Notes: generated by a model from the letters alone, not told the origin. 64,000 nt of DNA from Waddliaceae bacterium (GCA_002709385.1 PAQS01000016.1:1-64000); one strand, 5' to 3'; shown: positions 32,197-44,008, numbered from the stretch's first letter. Program-made: numbers and translations.

Positions 32197-35100
32197 TTAC
32201 TCATTTGTTGCTGATGCCTCCTCAACTACCATCTCTGGCGTGTCTTCGCTGTCTTCATCCTGCACAACCTGTAGGGTTTTTACATCAAGCCCAAGACCTT
32301 GCATTTCTTTAATCAAGACGTTAAAGGACTCCGGAGTACCTGCATGGAGCAAGTTTTCACCCTTCACAATAGATTCATAGATTCGCGTACGTCCAGGAAC
32401 GTCATCCGACTTAACAGTCAGAATTTCCTGCAGAAGATGCGCAGCACCATATGCTTCAAGTGCCCATACTTCCATCTCCCCGAAACGCTGACCACCCATC
32501 TGGGCTTTACCACCCAATGGCTGCTGAGTAACGAGAGAGTAAGGACCAACCGCTCTTGCGTGAATCTTATCAGAAACAAGGTGACTTAACTTAAGCATAT
32601 AGATGTAACCGACAACAGTCTTGTTATCAAAACGGTTACCTGTACGCCCATCATATAGATAAGTCTTACCATCTTCTGGTAATCCTTGCTCGCGCATCAT
32701 TTCCCAAATTTGTTCTTCAGGGAAACCTTCGAAGACCGGACACTTAACATTGACTCCAGCACGCTTAGCAGCCCACCCAAGGTGAGTTTCTAATACCTGC
32801 CCGAGGTTCATACGACTCGGCACCCCAAGAGGGTTCAAGATAATTTCGATAGATTGTCCACTATCAAGATAAGGCATATCTTGCTCAGGAACGATCTTAG
32901 AAACTACCCCTTTGTTACCGTGTCGACCAGCCATTTTATCCCCAACCTGAAGCTTACGCTTAGTGGCGACATATACTTTAACTTGTCGAATGATACCTGG
33001 ATCGAGATCTGTATCTCCTTTACGCAAATGTTCCATCGCTGTTTTCTGCTCAACTTCAAGTTTCTGCAGATCTTGGTCACATTTACGTAAGACATCTTTC
33101 AGAGCTTCGAAAGTATCAATACTTGGCATCAAAAGATCTTCGATATTTTCTTCTTCGAAAATCTCGATGATATCTTCAGTAATTACAGAACCTTCTTCAA
33201 CAAGAACTTCAGCTGTACGACGGTGTACAACAGTTCCTGGCATAGGCTCGCCTAAAAGAAGCGCTCCTAAGCGCTCACGACGCTCTTGCTTGATTTCGCT
33301 CTGCTTTGTCTTATACTCACGCTGTAAGTCACGTAGCTTACTCGCTTCTTCAACCAACTCATCGTCAGTTTTAGATAGACGGTCCCTACGACTGAAGACT
33401 TTTACATCCATCACAACCCCTTCCGTTCCCGGAGGCGCTGTAAGAGAGGCGTCTTTAACATCTGCAGCTTTTTCACCAAAGATCGCACGCAATAGACGCT
33501 CTTCAGGAGCAAGCTCTGTCTCAGATTTAGGTGTAATCTTACCTACAAGGATCGTTCCAGGCTTAACTTCAGCCCCGATACGAATAATCCCGTCTTCACC
33601 AAGATTAGCTAGCTGCTCTTCAGACACGTTAGGAATATCACAAGTGATTTCTTCTTTTCCTAACTTTGTATCTCTAGCTGTTAGCTCAAATTCTTCAATG
33701 TAGATAGATGTATAGTAATCTTCACGAAGAAGCTTCTCAGATATGATGATAGCATCTTCATAGTTGTATCCACACCAAGGCATGAAGGCAACAAGAACGT
33801 TTTTACCTAAACCAACTTCACCGCGATCTGTTGTTGGACCGTCAGCAATAACATCACCAGCTTTTACTTTATCACCAGTCTCACACAACGGTGTCTGGTT
33901 GATACAAGTACCTGCGTTAGAACGAAGGAATTTCTTCAGAACGTATTCATTCTTTTGTAGCGGGTTGTCTTTTGGAGCAATCACAATGCGGTATCCATCC
34001 ACATAGTCAACAACTCCATCTTCCTCGGCGATAATTACCGCACCGGAGTCTTTCGCTGCTCTTGCTTCTAGACCTGTTCCTACCACAGGAGCTTCAGCTT
34101 TAAACAATGGAACCGCTTGGCGTTGCATGTTAGATCCCATCAAGGCACGGTTGGCGTCATCGTGCTCCAAGAAAGGAATCAACCCTGTAACAATCGACAC
34201 CATCTGCTTCGGTGAAACGTCCATATGTGTCACTTGATCTGTGGCGATTTCAATAGAATCTCCACGGTATCTAGCTAAACACATATCTTCGACAAACATC
34301 CCCATCTCATCAAGAGGCGCGGAAGCCTGAGCGATAACACAACGCTCATCTTGGTCTGCTGTCATATACTCCACTTCGTCTGTCACGATTCCATCACGGA
34401 CAATGCGGTAAGGAGTTTCAATAAAACCAAATTCGTTGATTTTCGCAAATGAACTGAGCGATGTAATCAAACCAATGTTTGGTCCTTCTGGTGTTTCAAT
34501 CGGACAAATTCGACCATAGTGACTTGTATGTACGTCACGTACCTCGAAACCAGCTCTATCTCGGTTTAGACCACCTGGTCCAAGAGACGATAGACGACGC
34601 TTGTGAGTCAATTCTGCTACTGGATTCGCCTGATCCATGAACTGTGATAACTGGCTACGGCCGAAGAAGTCTTTAAGTACTCCTGAAAGACCTTTTGCAG
34701 AAACCACTTTACCTGGAGTAAGTGTATCAGAAGAAAAGTCAAAGAGATTCATACGCTCTTTGATGATTTTCTCCATACGAGCTAAACCAACACGGCACTG
34801 ATTCTGAATCAATTCACCAACAGAACGAACACGACGGTTTCCTAAGTGGTCAATATCATCAACACCAGTTTCAGGGTCGCCTGCTTTCAATTGAATCAAA
34901 TACTTAATAGCAGCAACAACGTCTTCTTTCTTCAAGGTTACTGTAGAAAGTGACTCATCCGTTACTTCAAAACCAAGCTTACAGTTAAGTTTATAACGTC
35001 CTACACGACCTAAGTTATAACGTCTTGGGTCAAAGAATAAACGCATAATCGCAGATCGAGCATTGGCTAGAGTAGCTGGCTCACCTGGACGAATCTTACG

Positions 35101-36018
35101 GTAAAAATCTTTTAACGCTGTTTCATAACTATCAGTTGGGTCTTTTGCAAGCATACGAACAACAGGGCTTGTCTCGTCTGCATCTTCTGCAATACGAACA
35201 ACACTCACCCCAGCATCCATCATGCGTTTTAGCATAGCGGTTGTTAGTTTTTCACCCGCTTTACCGAAAAGAAGACCTGTTTCTTCATCAGCTACGTCTT
35301 GCGCTAAAATTTTACCAACTAATTTTGTAAAATCTTTTTGCGAACGAATACGAACTTTTCGTGTTTCGAAAAACTCTTCAATAATATCAGCATCACTAGA
35401 ATATCCAAGTGTACGGATAAACGTTGTAGCCAATACTTTACGACGGCGTTTTTTACGATCAATGTAAATGTAGATCAGATCGTTAGAATCGAATGCAGCT
35501 TCTAGCCAGCTTCCACGATAAGGAATAATACGCATCGAGTAGATGGTGCTTCCTTTCATCGAACGCTCTTCTTCAAAGCAAATACCTGGCGAGCGATGTA
35601 ACTGAGAAACAACTACTCGTTCTGCACCGTTCACAATGAAAGTACCTTTATCCGTCATTACCGGAATGGTACCCATGTAAATTTCTTCTTCCTTGATCCC
35701 TGTCTCGTCTGTTAAACGAAACTTCACCTTTAGGGTGACGTTGTAAGTGATTCCTCGTCGAATGCACTCCTCTGGACCGTACTTGGGAGCACCAAGATTG
35801 TACGAGATAAATTCCAAAACAGTTTTTTCGTCGTAAGACTTTATTGGAAAAATCTCTGTGAAGACCTCTTGTAAACCAAAATTCTCACGTTCATGCGGGA
35901 GTTTATCCGCCTGTAAAAACTGGTTATATGACTTAATTTGGACTTCAATAAGATTTGGAAGATCAATAATTTCTTCCTTATCTATAAAACTCACCCGTGC
36001 TGGTGGTTTCTTCAACAT
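32197..36018 (-). CDS. rpoB: DNA-directed RNA polymerase subunit beta
   Basis: [68 protein letters not shown]. Confidence 0.99.
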   Translation of the reverse strand: MLKKPPARVSFIDKEEIIDLPNLIEVQIKSYNQFLQADKLPHERENFGLQEVFTEIFPIKSYDEKTVLEFISYNLGAPKYGPEECIRRGITYNVTLKVKFRLTDETGIKEEEIYMGTIPVMTDKGTFIVNGAERVVVSQLHRSPGICFEEERSMKGSTIYSMRIIPYRGSWLEAAFDSNDLIYIYIDRKKRRRKVLATTFIRTLGYSSDADIIEEFFETRKVRIRSQKDFTKLVGKILAQDVADEETGLLFGKAGEKLTTAMLKRMMDAGVSVVRIAEDADETSPVVRMLAKDPTDSYETALKDFYRKIRPGEPATLANARSAIMRLFFDPRRYNLGRVGRYKLNCKLGFEVTDESLSTVTLKKEDVVAAIKYLIQLKAGDPETGVDDIDHLGNRRVRSVGELIQNQCRVGLARMEKIIKERMNLFDFSSDTLTPGKVVSAKGLSGVLKDFFGRSQLSQFMDQANPVAELTHKRRLSSLGPGGLNRDRAGFEVRDVHTSHYGRICPIETPEGPNIGLITSLSSFAKINEFGFIETPYRIVRDGIVTDEVEYMTADQDERCVIAQASAPLDEMGMFVEDMCLARYRGDSIEIATDQVTHMDVSPKQMVSIVTGLIPFLEHDDANRALMGSNMQRQAVPLFKAEAPVVGTGLEARAAKDSGAVIIAEEDGVVDYVDGYRIVIAPKDNPLQKNEYVLKKFLRSNAGTCINQTPLCETGDKVKAGDVIADGPTTDRGEVGLGKNVLVAFMPWCGYNYEDAIIISEKLLREDYYTSIYIEEFELTARDTKLGKEEITCDIPNVSEEQLANLGEDGIIRIGAEVKPGTILVGKITPKSETELAPEERLLRAIFGEKAADVKDASLTAPPGTEGVVMDVKVFSRRDRLSKTDDELVEEASKLRDLQREYKTKQSEIKQERRERLGALLLGEPMPGTVVHRRTAEVLVEEGSVITEDIIEIFEEENIEDLLMPSIDTFEALKDVLRKCDQDLQKLEVEQKTAMEHLRKGDTDLDPGIIRQVKVYVATKRKLQVGDKMAGRHGNKGVVSKIVPEQDMPYLDSGQSIEIILNPLGVPSRMNLGQVLETHLGWAAKRAGVNVKCPVFEGFPEEQIWEMMREQGLPEDGKTYLYDGRTGNRFDNKTVVGYIYMLKLSHLVSDKIHARAVGPYSLVTQQPLGGKAQMGGQRFGEMEVWALEAYGAAHLLQEILTVKSDDVPGRTRIYESIVKGENLLHAGTPESFNVLIKEMQGLGLDVKTLQVVQDEDSEDTPEMVVEEASATNE

Positions 36019-36175
36019 GCTGAAAGACTCCCTAAAACGGTTTGACCTTGTAGGCTAGTGGGATCCCCCAATTTCTGGCTATAGACATGCGCACTACGTA
36101 AGCTCAGAAAAAATATACCCCGTGCAAAGGGCTGGGATTGACATCATTTTTTATTTACTTTGAAACAGCAAGGAA

Positions 36176-36208
36176 GGGAGCAAAGAAGAATTGCCCTTCT
36201 TTGTTCCC
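36176..36208 (-). promoter_or_regulatory. Hairpin in the rplL-rpoB intergenic region (attenuator or RNA processing candidate)
   Basis: GGGAGCAAAGAAG-AATTGCC-CTTCTTTGTTCCC, 13-bp stem with one mismatch; no T-run on the transcript strand. Confidence 0.5.
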
Positions 36209-36239
36209 TTTTCCTTTTATACCAAAACTAGGATACGTA

Positions 36240-36629
36240 TTAAACACCCTTAAGAGTAACTTTACAAGCAGCTTCTTCAAGCTTCTTCTTAATCTCTTCA
36301 GCTTCAGCTTTTGGAGCGCTTTCTTTAAGAACTTTTGGAGTGTTCTCCACAACTTCTTTAGCTTCCTTAAGACCTAAACCGGTGATTTCACGTACGATTT
36401 TGATGACAGCAATTTTCTTGCTAGCATCAATAGCATCTAGCGTGATAGAAAAATCGGTAGCTTCTTCAGCTTCTTCAGCTGGAGCTCCAGGTGCAACTGC
36501 CATAACAGCAGGCCCCATAGCAGCGGCTTTAACACCCCATTTTTCTTCTAGCTTTTCTTTTAGCTCTGACATCTCTAGTACAGTTAGTTCGCTCAACTGT
36601 TCAACTAACTCGTCTGTTTTACTACTCAC
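36240..36629 (-). CDS. rplL: 50S ribosomal protein L7/L12
   Basis: [32 protein letters not shown]. Confidence 0.98.
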   Translation of the reverse strand: MSSKTDELVEQLSELTVLEMSELKEKLEEKWGVKAAAMGPAVMAVAPGAPAEEAEEATDFSITLDAIDASKKIAVIKIVREITGLGLKEAKEVVENTPKVLKESAPKAEAEEIKKKLEEAACKVTLKGV

Positions 36630-36670
36630 TGTGTTACCTCTAATAATTGAAGAATATTGCTTTTATTGGA

Positions 36671-37174
36671 TTAATCGGAGCTACCGTCTTGGTCAACTTT
36701 ATTTTGTAGACAATGCATCACGCTAGTAAGGAGCGCTTCCATTGTACCCAAGACTTGCGCTTGCGGAGCTTCGAAGAGCCCGAGCAACTGCGCCCGCATT
36801 TCATCTTTTCCTGGTAGCTTGGATAACTTCTCGACATCAGCTGCCAAATAGACTTGACCATCGAAACGTCCACCTACTGCGCTAACAAAACTGCTTTCGC
36901 AAACTACTTTTGTAGTTTCCACAGAATCTTCACCAGTAAATACTACGCCGATGTGTCCTTCCATTGGAATTCCATCGAGATCAACTTCTGCTGCTTCAGC
37001 CGCTTTCATCAGCACTCGCTTACGAACAACTTCAAACTCTCCGCCTGTTTTGTCAATTTGACGACGGAAATCGTTTGCATCATTCGCAGTCATGCCGTGT
37101 TTAACGACAACAAATGCTGGGGCTTTAAACTTTTTGACTAAGTCATCTAAAAGGAGTTGCTTTTCTGCTCTCAC
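36671..37174 (-). CDS. rplJ: 50S ribosomal protein L10
   Basis: L10-like sequence and operon position. Confidence 0.95.
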   Translation of the reverse strand: MRAEKQLLLDDLVKKFKAPAFVVVKHGMTANDANDFRRQIDKTGGEFEVVRKRVLMKAAEAAEVDLDGIPMEGHIGVVFTGEDSVETTKVVCESSFVSAVGGRFDGQVYLAADVEKLSKLPGKDEMRAQLLGLFEAPQAQVLGTMEALLTSVMHCLQNKVDQDGSSD

Positions 37175-37185
37175 TAGTTCATTCC

Positions 37186-37881
37186 TTACGTTACAGAAAT
37201 TTTACTAAGATCAAGCTTCAGTCCAGGCCCCATCGTAGAAGATAGACTAGCCGCACGGACATACAGCCCCTTAGCCGAAGCCGGCTTTGCCTTCAACACA
37301 GCATCAATAAACGCCTTGATATTCTCAAGTAGTTGATCTGCTGTAAAAGAAAGCTTTCCAAGTGTGTTATTGATCACAGCATGGCGATCTAACTTGAATT
37401 CAACCTTACCTGCCTTAATCTCTTGAACTGCTGTTGCAACATTTGGTGTTACAGTTCCAGCTTTTGGCGTTGGCATGAGTCCTCTAGGACCTAAGACCTT
37501 TCCAAGTTTACCAATTTCCCGCATCATATCGGGCGTCGCTACGACAGCATCAAAATCCGTCCAGCCTGATTTAATCTTGGCAATATATTCTTCACCAGCG
37601 TAGTCAGCACCAGCATCTAAGGCTTCTTGAACCTTGTCCCCTGTCGCTATTACTAGAACAACAGCTGTTTTACCTGTGCCATTCGGTAGTGACATAGTGG
37701 AACGAACCTGTTGATCTGACTTACGTGGATCGACGCCAAGTTTTATGGAAATGTCAACGGATTGATCAAACTTCACCGCTGGACATTTCTGCAAGATATC
37801 GACAGCTTCCTCTAGTGAATACTGAGTAGCAGTATCAACTAAAGCGGCCATCTCCCGAAATCGTTTGCTTCTTCGACCCAT
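37186..37881 (-). CDS. rplA: 50S ribosomal protein L1
   Basis: MGRRSKRFREMAAL..., GLMPTPKAGTVTPNVATAVQEIKAGKVEFKLDRHAVIN; internal start. Confidence 0.97.
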   Translation of the reverse strand: MGRRSKRFREMAALVDTATQYSLEEAVDILQKCPAVKFDQSVDISIKLGVDPRKSDQQVRSTMSLPNGTGKTAVVLVIATGDKVQEALDAGADYAGEEYIAKIKSGWTDFDAVVATPDMMREIGKLGKVLGPRGLMPTPKAGTVTPNVATAVQEIKAGKVEFKLDRHAVINNTLGKLSFTADQLLENIKAFIDAVLKAKPASAKGLYVRAASLSSTMGPGLKLDLSKISVT

Positions 37882-37939
37882 TTTCCTTCTCTTTATTAAA
37901 CTAAATAAAAAATTCACCCAAAGGGGAGAACTTTATTAC

Positions 37940-38371
37940 TTAGTCGATGATGTCTATTCCCATAGAACGGGCAGTACCGGAAAGAATATTCACGGCTGCA
38001 TCCATACTGGTTGCATTCATATCTTCCATCTTTTCGCCAGCAATCTTTTCAAGATCAGCACGGCTCAATTTCCCTACTTTGTCACGGTTTGGACAAGCAG
38101 ATCCCTTAGAAAGTCCAGCTGCTTGCTTTAAAAACTCAGCGGCAGGAGGTTTCTTCGTGATGAAAGTAAAAGACTTATCAGCATAAACGGTAATTACCGT
38201 AGGTAAGAGCTGACCAGCTTGTTTTTGCGTCTTAGCATTAAATTCCTTGCAAAACCCCATAATGTTTACACCAGCCGAACCAAGAGCTGGACCAAGAGGA
38301 GGTGCTGGGTTTGCTTTACCAGCAGGAATTTGAAGCTTGACTAGTCTGGAAACTTTTTTCTTCTTAGCCAT
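37940..38371 (-). CDS. rplK: 50S ribosomal protein L11
   Basis: [36 protein letters not shown]. Confidence 0.98.
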   Translation of the reverse strand: MAKKKKVSRLVKLQIPAGKANPAPPLGPALGSAGVNIMGFCKEFNAKTQKQAGQLLPTVITVYADKSFTFITKKPPAAEFLKQAAGLSKGSACPNRDKVGKLSRADLEKIAGEKMEDMNATSMDAAVNILSGTARSMGIDIID

Positions 38372-38516
38372 TAATCATTAACCTTAATCGATCAGAAATA
38401 TACAGAACGCGAATATTGTATGATTGTGTGATTATTTTAGAAACCAAAAACAGCAAAAACGAGGCTTTTTTTTGACTTCAAAGTATTTTTATACACTTCG
38501 AGCTTTGGAAGTCTCG

Positions 38517-39074
38517 TTAATCAACCACTTCATCAGTAACTTCTTCAATCTGCCAGAACTCAAGATCGTCTACTTGAGTATCTCGCTGGAATACGGAAAC
38601 TACTACACTTACTCGCCCTTTATCATGTTGAACGGATAAAACATCGCCTTCCATATTAGCAAAGACTCCGTCAACAATTTTTACGCGGTCGCCCACGTTA
38701 AACTTATGCTTTTGAACAACACGCTGTGATTTATCTTCAAGATCACGTAAAATTTCTTCTACTTCTTCTTGAATAAGAGGGGTTGGCTTGTCTCCCCCTG
38801 CAAAATTAATCACACCATTCGTGTTTTTTACATAACCCCAGGTGTCGTCATTCAAAATCATCTTTAACAACAAATAGCCAGGCCAAAGTCTTTTCTCTCT
38901 AACAACACGCTGTCCTTGCTTCACTTCCGATACATTCTCTACTGGTAAGAGAACTTCTTCAATTAAATCAGTAAGACCGTGCTGTTCACGACATTCTTCA
39001 AGAGATTTTTTAGCTTTTTTTTCCTGACCAGAAAGGACTTGAACAACGTACCACTTGTAAGAATCTGCACTCAT
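38517..39074 (-). CDS. nusG: Transcription termination/antitermination protein NusG
   Basis: KWYVVQVLSGQEKKAKKSL; RLWPGYLLLKMILND; KOW FNVGDRVKIVDGVFANMEG. Confidence 0.97.
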   Translation of the reverse strand: MSADSYKWYVVQVLSGQEKKAKKSLEECREQHGLTDLIEEVLLPVENVSEVKQGQRVVREKRLWPGYLLLKMILNDDTWGYVKNTNGVINFAGGDKPTPLIQEEVEEILRDLEDKSQRVVQKHKFNVGDRVKIVDGVFANMEGDVLSVQHDKGRVSVVVSVFQRDTQVDDLEFWQIEEVTDEVVD

Positions 39075-39102
39075 TCCGAATACCTTTAACTCTGCGCTCT
39101 TA

Positions 39103-39351
39103 TTAACCAGAAATTCCTAAGAATATTAAATTCACAAGACCCAACATTCCTTGAATCCCTAAGTCAACAAGATAAATTCCGAATGCACACAAAAATGTTG
39201 CAATCACAACCATTTTTGTATACGCCTGAAGTTCTTCTTTGTTCGTCCATGAAATCTTCTGCAACTCCGACTTTACATCACCAATGAGAGTAAATAAGCC
39301 CCCAGAAGATTTTGGTGCTTGCTTTACAGTGTTTGCTTTTCTCATATGCAT
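39103..39351 (-). CDS. secE: Preprotein translocase subunit SecE
   Basis: VKSELQKISWTNKEELQAYTKMVVIATFLCAFGIYLVDLGIQ; position next to nusG. Confidence 0.92.
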   Translation of the reverse strand: MHMRKANTVKQAPKSSGGLFTLIGDVKSELQKISWTNKEELQAYTKMVVIATFLCAFGIYLVDLGIQGMLGLVNLIFLGISG

Positions 39352-39487
39352 GTCTCAATAAGCCTTTTGATGAACGATACGAATTGCAGAGCAACCGGCG
39401 CGATTCTCAATTATAAACTCTAGCTGTACTTCTCTTCTCTCCCAAAGAAAAGAAGAATGTAAATCTAATTACATAGATTTACTAAAA

Positions 39488-39560
39488 CGAGTGCGGAGGG
39501 ATTTGAACCCCCGACCGGCGACTTTGGAGATCGCTGCTCTGCCAACTGAGCTACACACCC
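39488..39560 (-). tRNA. trnW: tRNA-Trp (anticodon CCA)
   Basis: GGGTGTGTAGCTCAGTTGGCAGAGCAGCGATCTCCAAAGTCGCCGGTCGGGGGTTCAAATCCCTCCGCACTCG; cloverleaf arms identifiable. Confidence 0.96.
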
Positions 39561-39599
39561 TTAAAAACAGGACTGCAAAAAATGCAGTCCTTAAAGTCA

Positions 39600-40784
39600 T
39601 TACTCAACAATTTCGATAACTGTTCCCTGACCAATAGTACGACCACCTTCACGGATTGTGAAAGTTTGCTGCGCTTCCATTGCAACAGGGTGAATCAAAT
39701 CAGCAACAAACTCTACTGTATCCCCAGGCATACATACAGGAACATCTTCTGGTAAAGTAATGCTACCAGTTACGTCAGATGTATGGAAGAAGAACTGTGG
39801 ACGGTATCCAGTTACGAATGGCTTATGACGGCCACCTTCTTCTTTCTTCAGGATGTAAACACGAGCCTTGAACTTGTGGTGAGGAGTGCAGCTACCTGGA
39901 GCAACAATCACTTGTCCACGCTGTACATCATTCTTATCTACACCACGTAGAAGAATACCAACGTTCTCACCAGCAAGACCTTCGTTTAGAGTCTTCTGGA
40001 ACATTTCAACTCCAGTACATGTAGACTTCTTAGTCTCTTTTAGACCAACGATTTCTACAACGTCACCTACTCCAACACGTCCGCGCTCGATACGACCAGT
40101 TACTACAGTACCACGACCAGAGATAGAGAATACGTCCTCTACAGGCATCAATAATGGCTTGTCAACTTCACGAGCTGGTGTCTCGATGTGAGAGTCTACT
40201 GCATCCATCAATTCTTTGATTTTAGCAACGTACTCAGCGTCACCTTCAAGTCCTTTCAACGCAGAACCACGGATAACTGGACTGTTTTCGAATCCTTGTG
40301 CTTCTAGAAGCTCTTGCATTTCCATTTCAACTAGCTCGATAAGCTCTTCGTCTTCGCCGCTTAGCATATCGCACTTGTTTAAGAAAACAACAATACTTGG
40401 TACACCCATCTGCTTAGCAAGAAGAATGTGCTCTTTTGTTTGCTTCATCGCACCGTCAGTAGCCGCAACAACGATAATTGCTCCGTCCATCTGAGCAGCA
40501 CCAGTGATCATGTTCTTGATGTAGTCTTCGTGCCCAGGACAGTCAACGTGAGAGTAGTGGCGACCTTCAGTCTCATACTCTACGTGTGAGGTATTAATGG
40601 TAATTCCACGCTCACGCTCTTCAGGAGCATTGTCGATGGAATCAAAGCTACGTGCAGACTTTCCGTTTGCTTCAGCAAGAACTTTAGAAATCGCTGCTGT
40701 TAGCGTAGTTTTACCGTGATCGACGTGACCAATGGTTCCGATATTAATGTGTGGCTTGGTTCTTTCAAATACCTCTTTAGCCAT
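39600..40784 (-). CDS. tuf: Elongation factor Tu
   Basis: [53 protein letters not shown]. Confidence 0.99.
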   Translation of the reverse strand: MAKEVFERTKPHINIGTIGHVDHGKTTLTAAISKVLAEANGKSARSFDSIDNAPEERERGITINTSHVEYETEGRHYSHVDCPGHEDYIKNMITGAAQMDGAIIVVAATDGAMKQTKEHILLAKQMGVPSIVVFLNKCDMLSGEDEELIELVEMEMQELLEAQGFENSPVIRGSALKGLEGDAEYVAKIKELMDAVDSHIETPAREVDKPLLMPVEDVFSISGRGTVVTGRIERGRVGVGDVVEIVGLKETKKSTCTGVEMFQKTLNEGLAGENVGILLRGVDKNDVQRGQVIVAPGSCTPHHKFKARVYILKKEEGGRHKPFVTGYRPQFFFHTSDVTGSITLPEDVPVCMPGDTVEFVADLIHPVAMEAQQTFTIREGGRTIGQGTVIEIVE

Positions 40785-40847
40785 GCTCTCGATTCCTCCG
40801 TGGGTGCAAACCTGCACCAGAATTCAAATTTCATTCAATATCCAATG

Positions 40848-40919
40848 TGCCCAGAATAGGAATTGAACCTACGACCGCTTGCTTACCATGCAAGTGCTCT
40901 ACCCCTGAGCTATCTGGGC
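40848..40919 (-). tRNA. trnT: tRNA-Thr (anticodon GGT)
   Basis: GCCCAGATAGCTCAGGGGTAGAGCACTTGCATGGTAAGCAAGCGGTCGTAGGTTCAATTCCTATTCTGGGCA. Confidence 0.96.
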
Positions 40920-41014
40920 TCAAAATGGATCTCTAATAATACGTAAATTGTTTGCTCACTTAAAAGCCTAGATTGTATAGGAAGTGACGGTATAAAGCAA
41001 GCTCATTACTTGCG

Positions 41015-41254
41015 TTAACGCTTTCGGTAAATAATTCGAGCTTTTGTCAAATCATACGGCGACATTTCTACCGTTACACAATCACCAACCAAGACGCGAA
41101 TGTTTTTTACTCGCATGCGCCCACATAAATGAGCCATAACATCCATTCCGTTTTCCAACCTCACGCGGAAAGACATTCCAGGTAAAAGTTCTTCAACGGT
41201 TCCATCTAGTTTGATTGTATCTTCTTTTTTTCCCATAAACCTGATCTTTAACAA
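41015..41254 (-). CDS. infA: Translation initiation factor IF-1
   Basis: [72 protein letters not shown]. Confidence 0.97.
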   Translation of the reverse strand: MLKIRFMGKKEDTIKLDGTVEELLPGMSFRVRLENGMDVMAHLCGRMRVKNIRVLVGDCVTVEMSPYDLTKARIIYRKR

Positions 41255-41458
41255 GCTATCTTTTAATGGAGCTTATTGAGCTTATTCCGAATAAACGCGA
41301 CTATTATGAAGCCGCATTTGAGCATTTTTAGTCAAGCTTCATAGAAATGCAAACTCAAAAAACCTTTCATTCTAAAAAAAACACATCATCTTCCCCAAGA
41401 ATCTATACTTATCGAAGCTCATCTTGGGAAATAATGCGTAAGCATATAGTATAGTGAC

Positions 41459-41959
41459 TTGTCAGTTATAAGACCAACAAAAGCACAAATTGAAAGCCTA
41501 ATGATCACAAAAAAAATGTTTGAATCTTGTTTAACAAAACAAAATGAGCTCATTGAACTCTTTGCTGAGTGCCGCAATGCAGAGGATACCTACCAGAAAA
41601 TTATGGATCTAGGTAAGTCATTACCGGACTTAGAACAAACTTGGAAAACAGAAAATTATCGGGTTCAAGGCTGTCAAAGTCTCATGTATCTTCATTCCTA
41701 CTTGAATGAAAACGGTAAGGTTATTTTTGAAGGCTATAGTGATGCTTTAATTTCTAGTGGACTCGCTGCTATTATGATTAAGGTGTACAGTGAAGAATCG
41801 CCAGAGACAATTCTTCAGTGTGAACCAGAATTTTTAGATAAACTAGGAATTCGCACTAGTCTTAGTCCAAATCGAGCAAATGGACTAGCAAGCCTCCACC
41901 TTCGAATGAAGCAAGAAGCTCTACGCTTAATGATAGAATCACAATCTAGTGGAACTTAA
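41459..41959 (+). CDS. sufE: SufE family protein (cysteine desulfuration partner)
   Basis: GKSLPDLEQTWKTENYRVQGCQSLMYL; SGLAAIMIKVYSEESPETILQ; start uncertain. Confidence 0.9.
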   Translation: MSVIRPTKAQIESLMITKKMFESCLTKQNELIELFAECRNAEDTYQKIMDLGKSLPDLEQTWKTENYRVQGCQSLMYLHSYLNENGKVIFEGYSDALISSGLAAIMIKVYSEESPETILQCEPEFLDKLGIRTSLSPNRANGLASLHLRMKQEALRLMIESQSSGT

Positions 41960-41972
41960 CTCATACATGGGA

Positions 41973-42008
41973 CGAATCCTGTCAAAATACCTGATTTGAC
42001 AAGATTCG
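41973..42008. terminator. Hairpin at the sufE/Hsp70 convergent junction
   Basis: CGAATCCTGTCAAA...TTTGACAAGATTCG. Confidence 0.55.
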
Positions 42009-42038
42009 CCTAGAATTAAGAGTTAAACCCTTGGGACA

Positions 42039-42114
42039 CTTGCAAAAAACACATAAAAAGTTCTTCAGATTTTACAAATTGAACAACTACTACCCACTGC
42101 ATTATTTTTGCAAG
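42039..42114. repeat. Dispersed intergenic repeat, copy 1, with terminal CTTGCAAAAA/TTTTTGCAAG inversion
   Basis: Similar to 53571..53645; AACACATAAAAA...TTGAACAACT.ATACCCACT...ATTTTTGCAAG. Confidence 0.65.
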
Positions 42115-42141
42115 CGTCTCTCTCAATGATGAATTAGAGAG

Positions 42142-43998
42142 TTAAACCTCTGTCAACTCAGCTTCTGCTTGCCGAAGCTCAAATTCCATTTTCCACTTAC
42201 GTCCATTTTCTCCAATACACCAAAGCTCAAGAACTCCTAGTTCTGTTACCTTAGCTTTCAAATGGACTCGAGCTGTTTTCCCGTCACCTTCTTCTTTATC
42301 CATTACTGCATCAATAGAATGAAGCTCGCTAAGCTCTTGCTTCCATTTTCTTACAACAGTACCGGCTTCTGCTTCAGAACCGTCAGACAAAGTCGCTGTA
42401 TTACGACTAAAGAAACGGAATGATGCCTGCTCCCCTAAAAGAAGAGTGAATTCCTGGTCACTTAATTCACATTCTGTTCCTTCTTCCATACCAAATGGCG
42501 CCACACAAACAGCACGAACTGATGGAGGTACTCCTGGAATAGCTGGTCGGGCATCCTCTACTCCAATGTAGTAACTACGACTCGTACCACTTTTGATACG
42601 AACAGCTTTTCCTTCTCGAGCAAGACCATAATACACAGCACCGCAACTTACAGAAAAATCGTAGTCAGGATCAGGCAACTCAACAACAGAACCCTTCTCC
42701 ATCTTCTCAGCCCACTGCCCCAATAGAGACATAACTCGCTCGCGAAGAGCAGAAGACTTCATTGTTCCACCTGTAAAAAGTACAGCATTAGGAAGAATAA
42801 ATTGATCCATCGAATCCGAATCACTCTCTCCCGTCATAGAAAGAAACTTCGCTAACTGACAAGAAATACGAGGATCTTCCGCATAAGGTAATGCAACTGT
42901 TTGCAAAGCGCTTTTCTTAGATGATTTAGAACGATCTGTAGCATCTACCAAAGGCATAAATCCATCAACAAGCACTTTCAATACATCATCTTTATGTATT
43001 TGTGTTTGTATACTGGAAGCAATCAAGCCACTACCTCTTCCTTGTAAATGAATGTCAATGCTATCTGGAGCATCTTCTCCTAAAAAGCGCTCTTTTGCTT
43101 CTCGACAACTATGGATTAAGCTACCCATTTGCCAATCATCAATAGAGTGCCCTTCATCTTCAAGCTGATTTCTTACTGTATAGGCAAGCGTCAAATCCAT
43201 GTTATCACCACCTAGTAAAAGGTGTGCTCCTACAGCTTCACGCTTCAACTGCAAATCGCCTTCTTCTTCTTCAACAGAAATCAGACTAAAATCGCAAGTT
43301 CCTCCTCCTAAGTCCACAACAAGAACCTGATCACCAACATGTAATTTTTCACGCCAAGTCTCATGGTGCCTGTGTAACCAAGCATAAAAAGCTGCTTGAG
43401 GCTCTTCCAAAAGAAGGATATCTGGATACTTCGCAAGCTCAGCTGCTTCCTGAACCAACTGCCTAGCATCAGGATCAAAAGAAGCAGGAACGGTAACAAG
43501 AATATTTTGCTCAACAAAAGGAGCATCTGGGAATTGTTGATTCCACACTTCTGCAATATGACGAAGGTATTCACTGCACACTTGTACAGGACTCATTTTC
43601 TTTTGCTTATCTTCAAGATCAAGAGGTAAAATGGCATCACGTCTATTCACTCCCTCACAAGCCAGCCATGACTTAGCAGAACTGATGACTCGATGAGGCA
43701 TTTCACTCCCTCTATCTCTCGCATAAGTTCCCACACAAAATGCACGAGATGGATCCCAGTCAATCGCGATTTGCCCAGCTTCTTTTTCTTCTTCTACAGG
43801 TAAATAGAGAAAAGAAGGCAATTGTAACTTTTCCGCTTGCAAACTCGCGCCAATAAGCTGAGAAATTTGCATCGTATGAATTTCAGCTACAGAACCTTTT
43901 ACATGATCATTTGAGCTTAAATTGGTATAGGAAACTGTACAGTTTGTTGTCCCTAAATCAATACCAATAAGATAAGACTCTTGTTTCTCGTCGGACAC
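42142..43998 (-). CDS. Hsp70/DnaK-family protein (divergent)
   Basis: YLIGIDLGTTNCTVSYTNL; VLVVDLGGGTCDFSLISVEE; VLFTGGTMKSSALRERV. Confidence 0.92.
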   Translation of the reverse strand: MSDEKQESYLIGIDLGTTNCTVSYTNLSSNDHVKGSVAEIHTMQISQLIGASLQAEKLQLPSFLYLPVEEEKEAGQIAIDWDPSRAFCVGTYARDRGSEMPHRVISSAKSWLACEGVNRRDAILPLDLEDKQKKMSPVQVCSEYLRHIAEVWNQQFPDAPFVEQNILVTVPASFDPDARQLVQEAAELAKYPDILLLEEPQAAFYAWLHRHHETWREKLHVGDQVLVVDLGGGTCDFSLISVEEEEGDLQLKREAVGAHLLLGGDNMDLTLAYTVRNQLEDEGHSIDDWQMGSLIHSCREAKERFLGEDAPDSIDIHLQGRGSGLIASSIQTQIHKDDVLKVLVDGFMPLVDATDRSKSSKKSALQTVALPYAEDPRISCQLAKFLSMTGESDSDSMDQFILPNAVLFTGGTMKSSALRERVMSLLGQWAEKMEKGSVVELPDPDYDFSVSCGAVYYGLAREGKAVRIKSGTSRSYYIGVEDARPAIPGVPPSVRAVCVAPFGMEEGTECELSDQEFTLLLGEQASFRFFSRNTATLSDGSEAEAGTVVRKWKQELSELHSIDAVMDKEEGDGKTARVHLKAKVTELGVLELWCIGENGRKWKMEFELRQAEAELTEV

Positions 43999-44008
43999 AA
44001 AATTCTCC

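Noticed and set aside
32963-33703. 246-aa ORF antisense to rpoB
   Set aside because: Shadow ORF in the opposite strand of a highly conserved gene; Ser/Arg-rich low-complexity translation, no independent evidence
39886-40494. Two ORFs antisense to tuf (101 and 92 aa)
   Set aside because: Shadow ORFs of a strongly codon-biased gene
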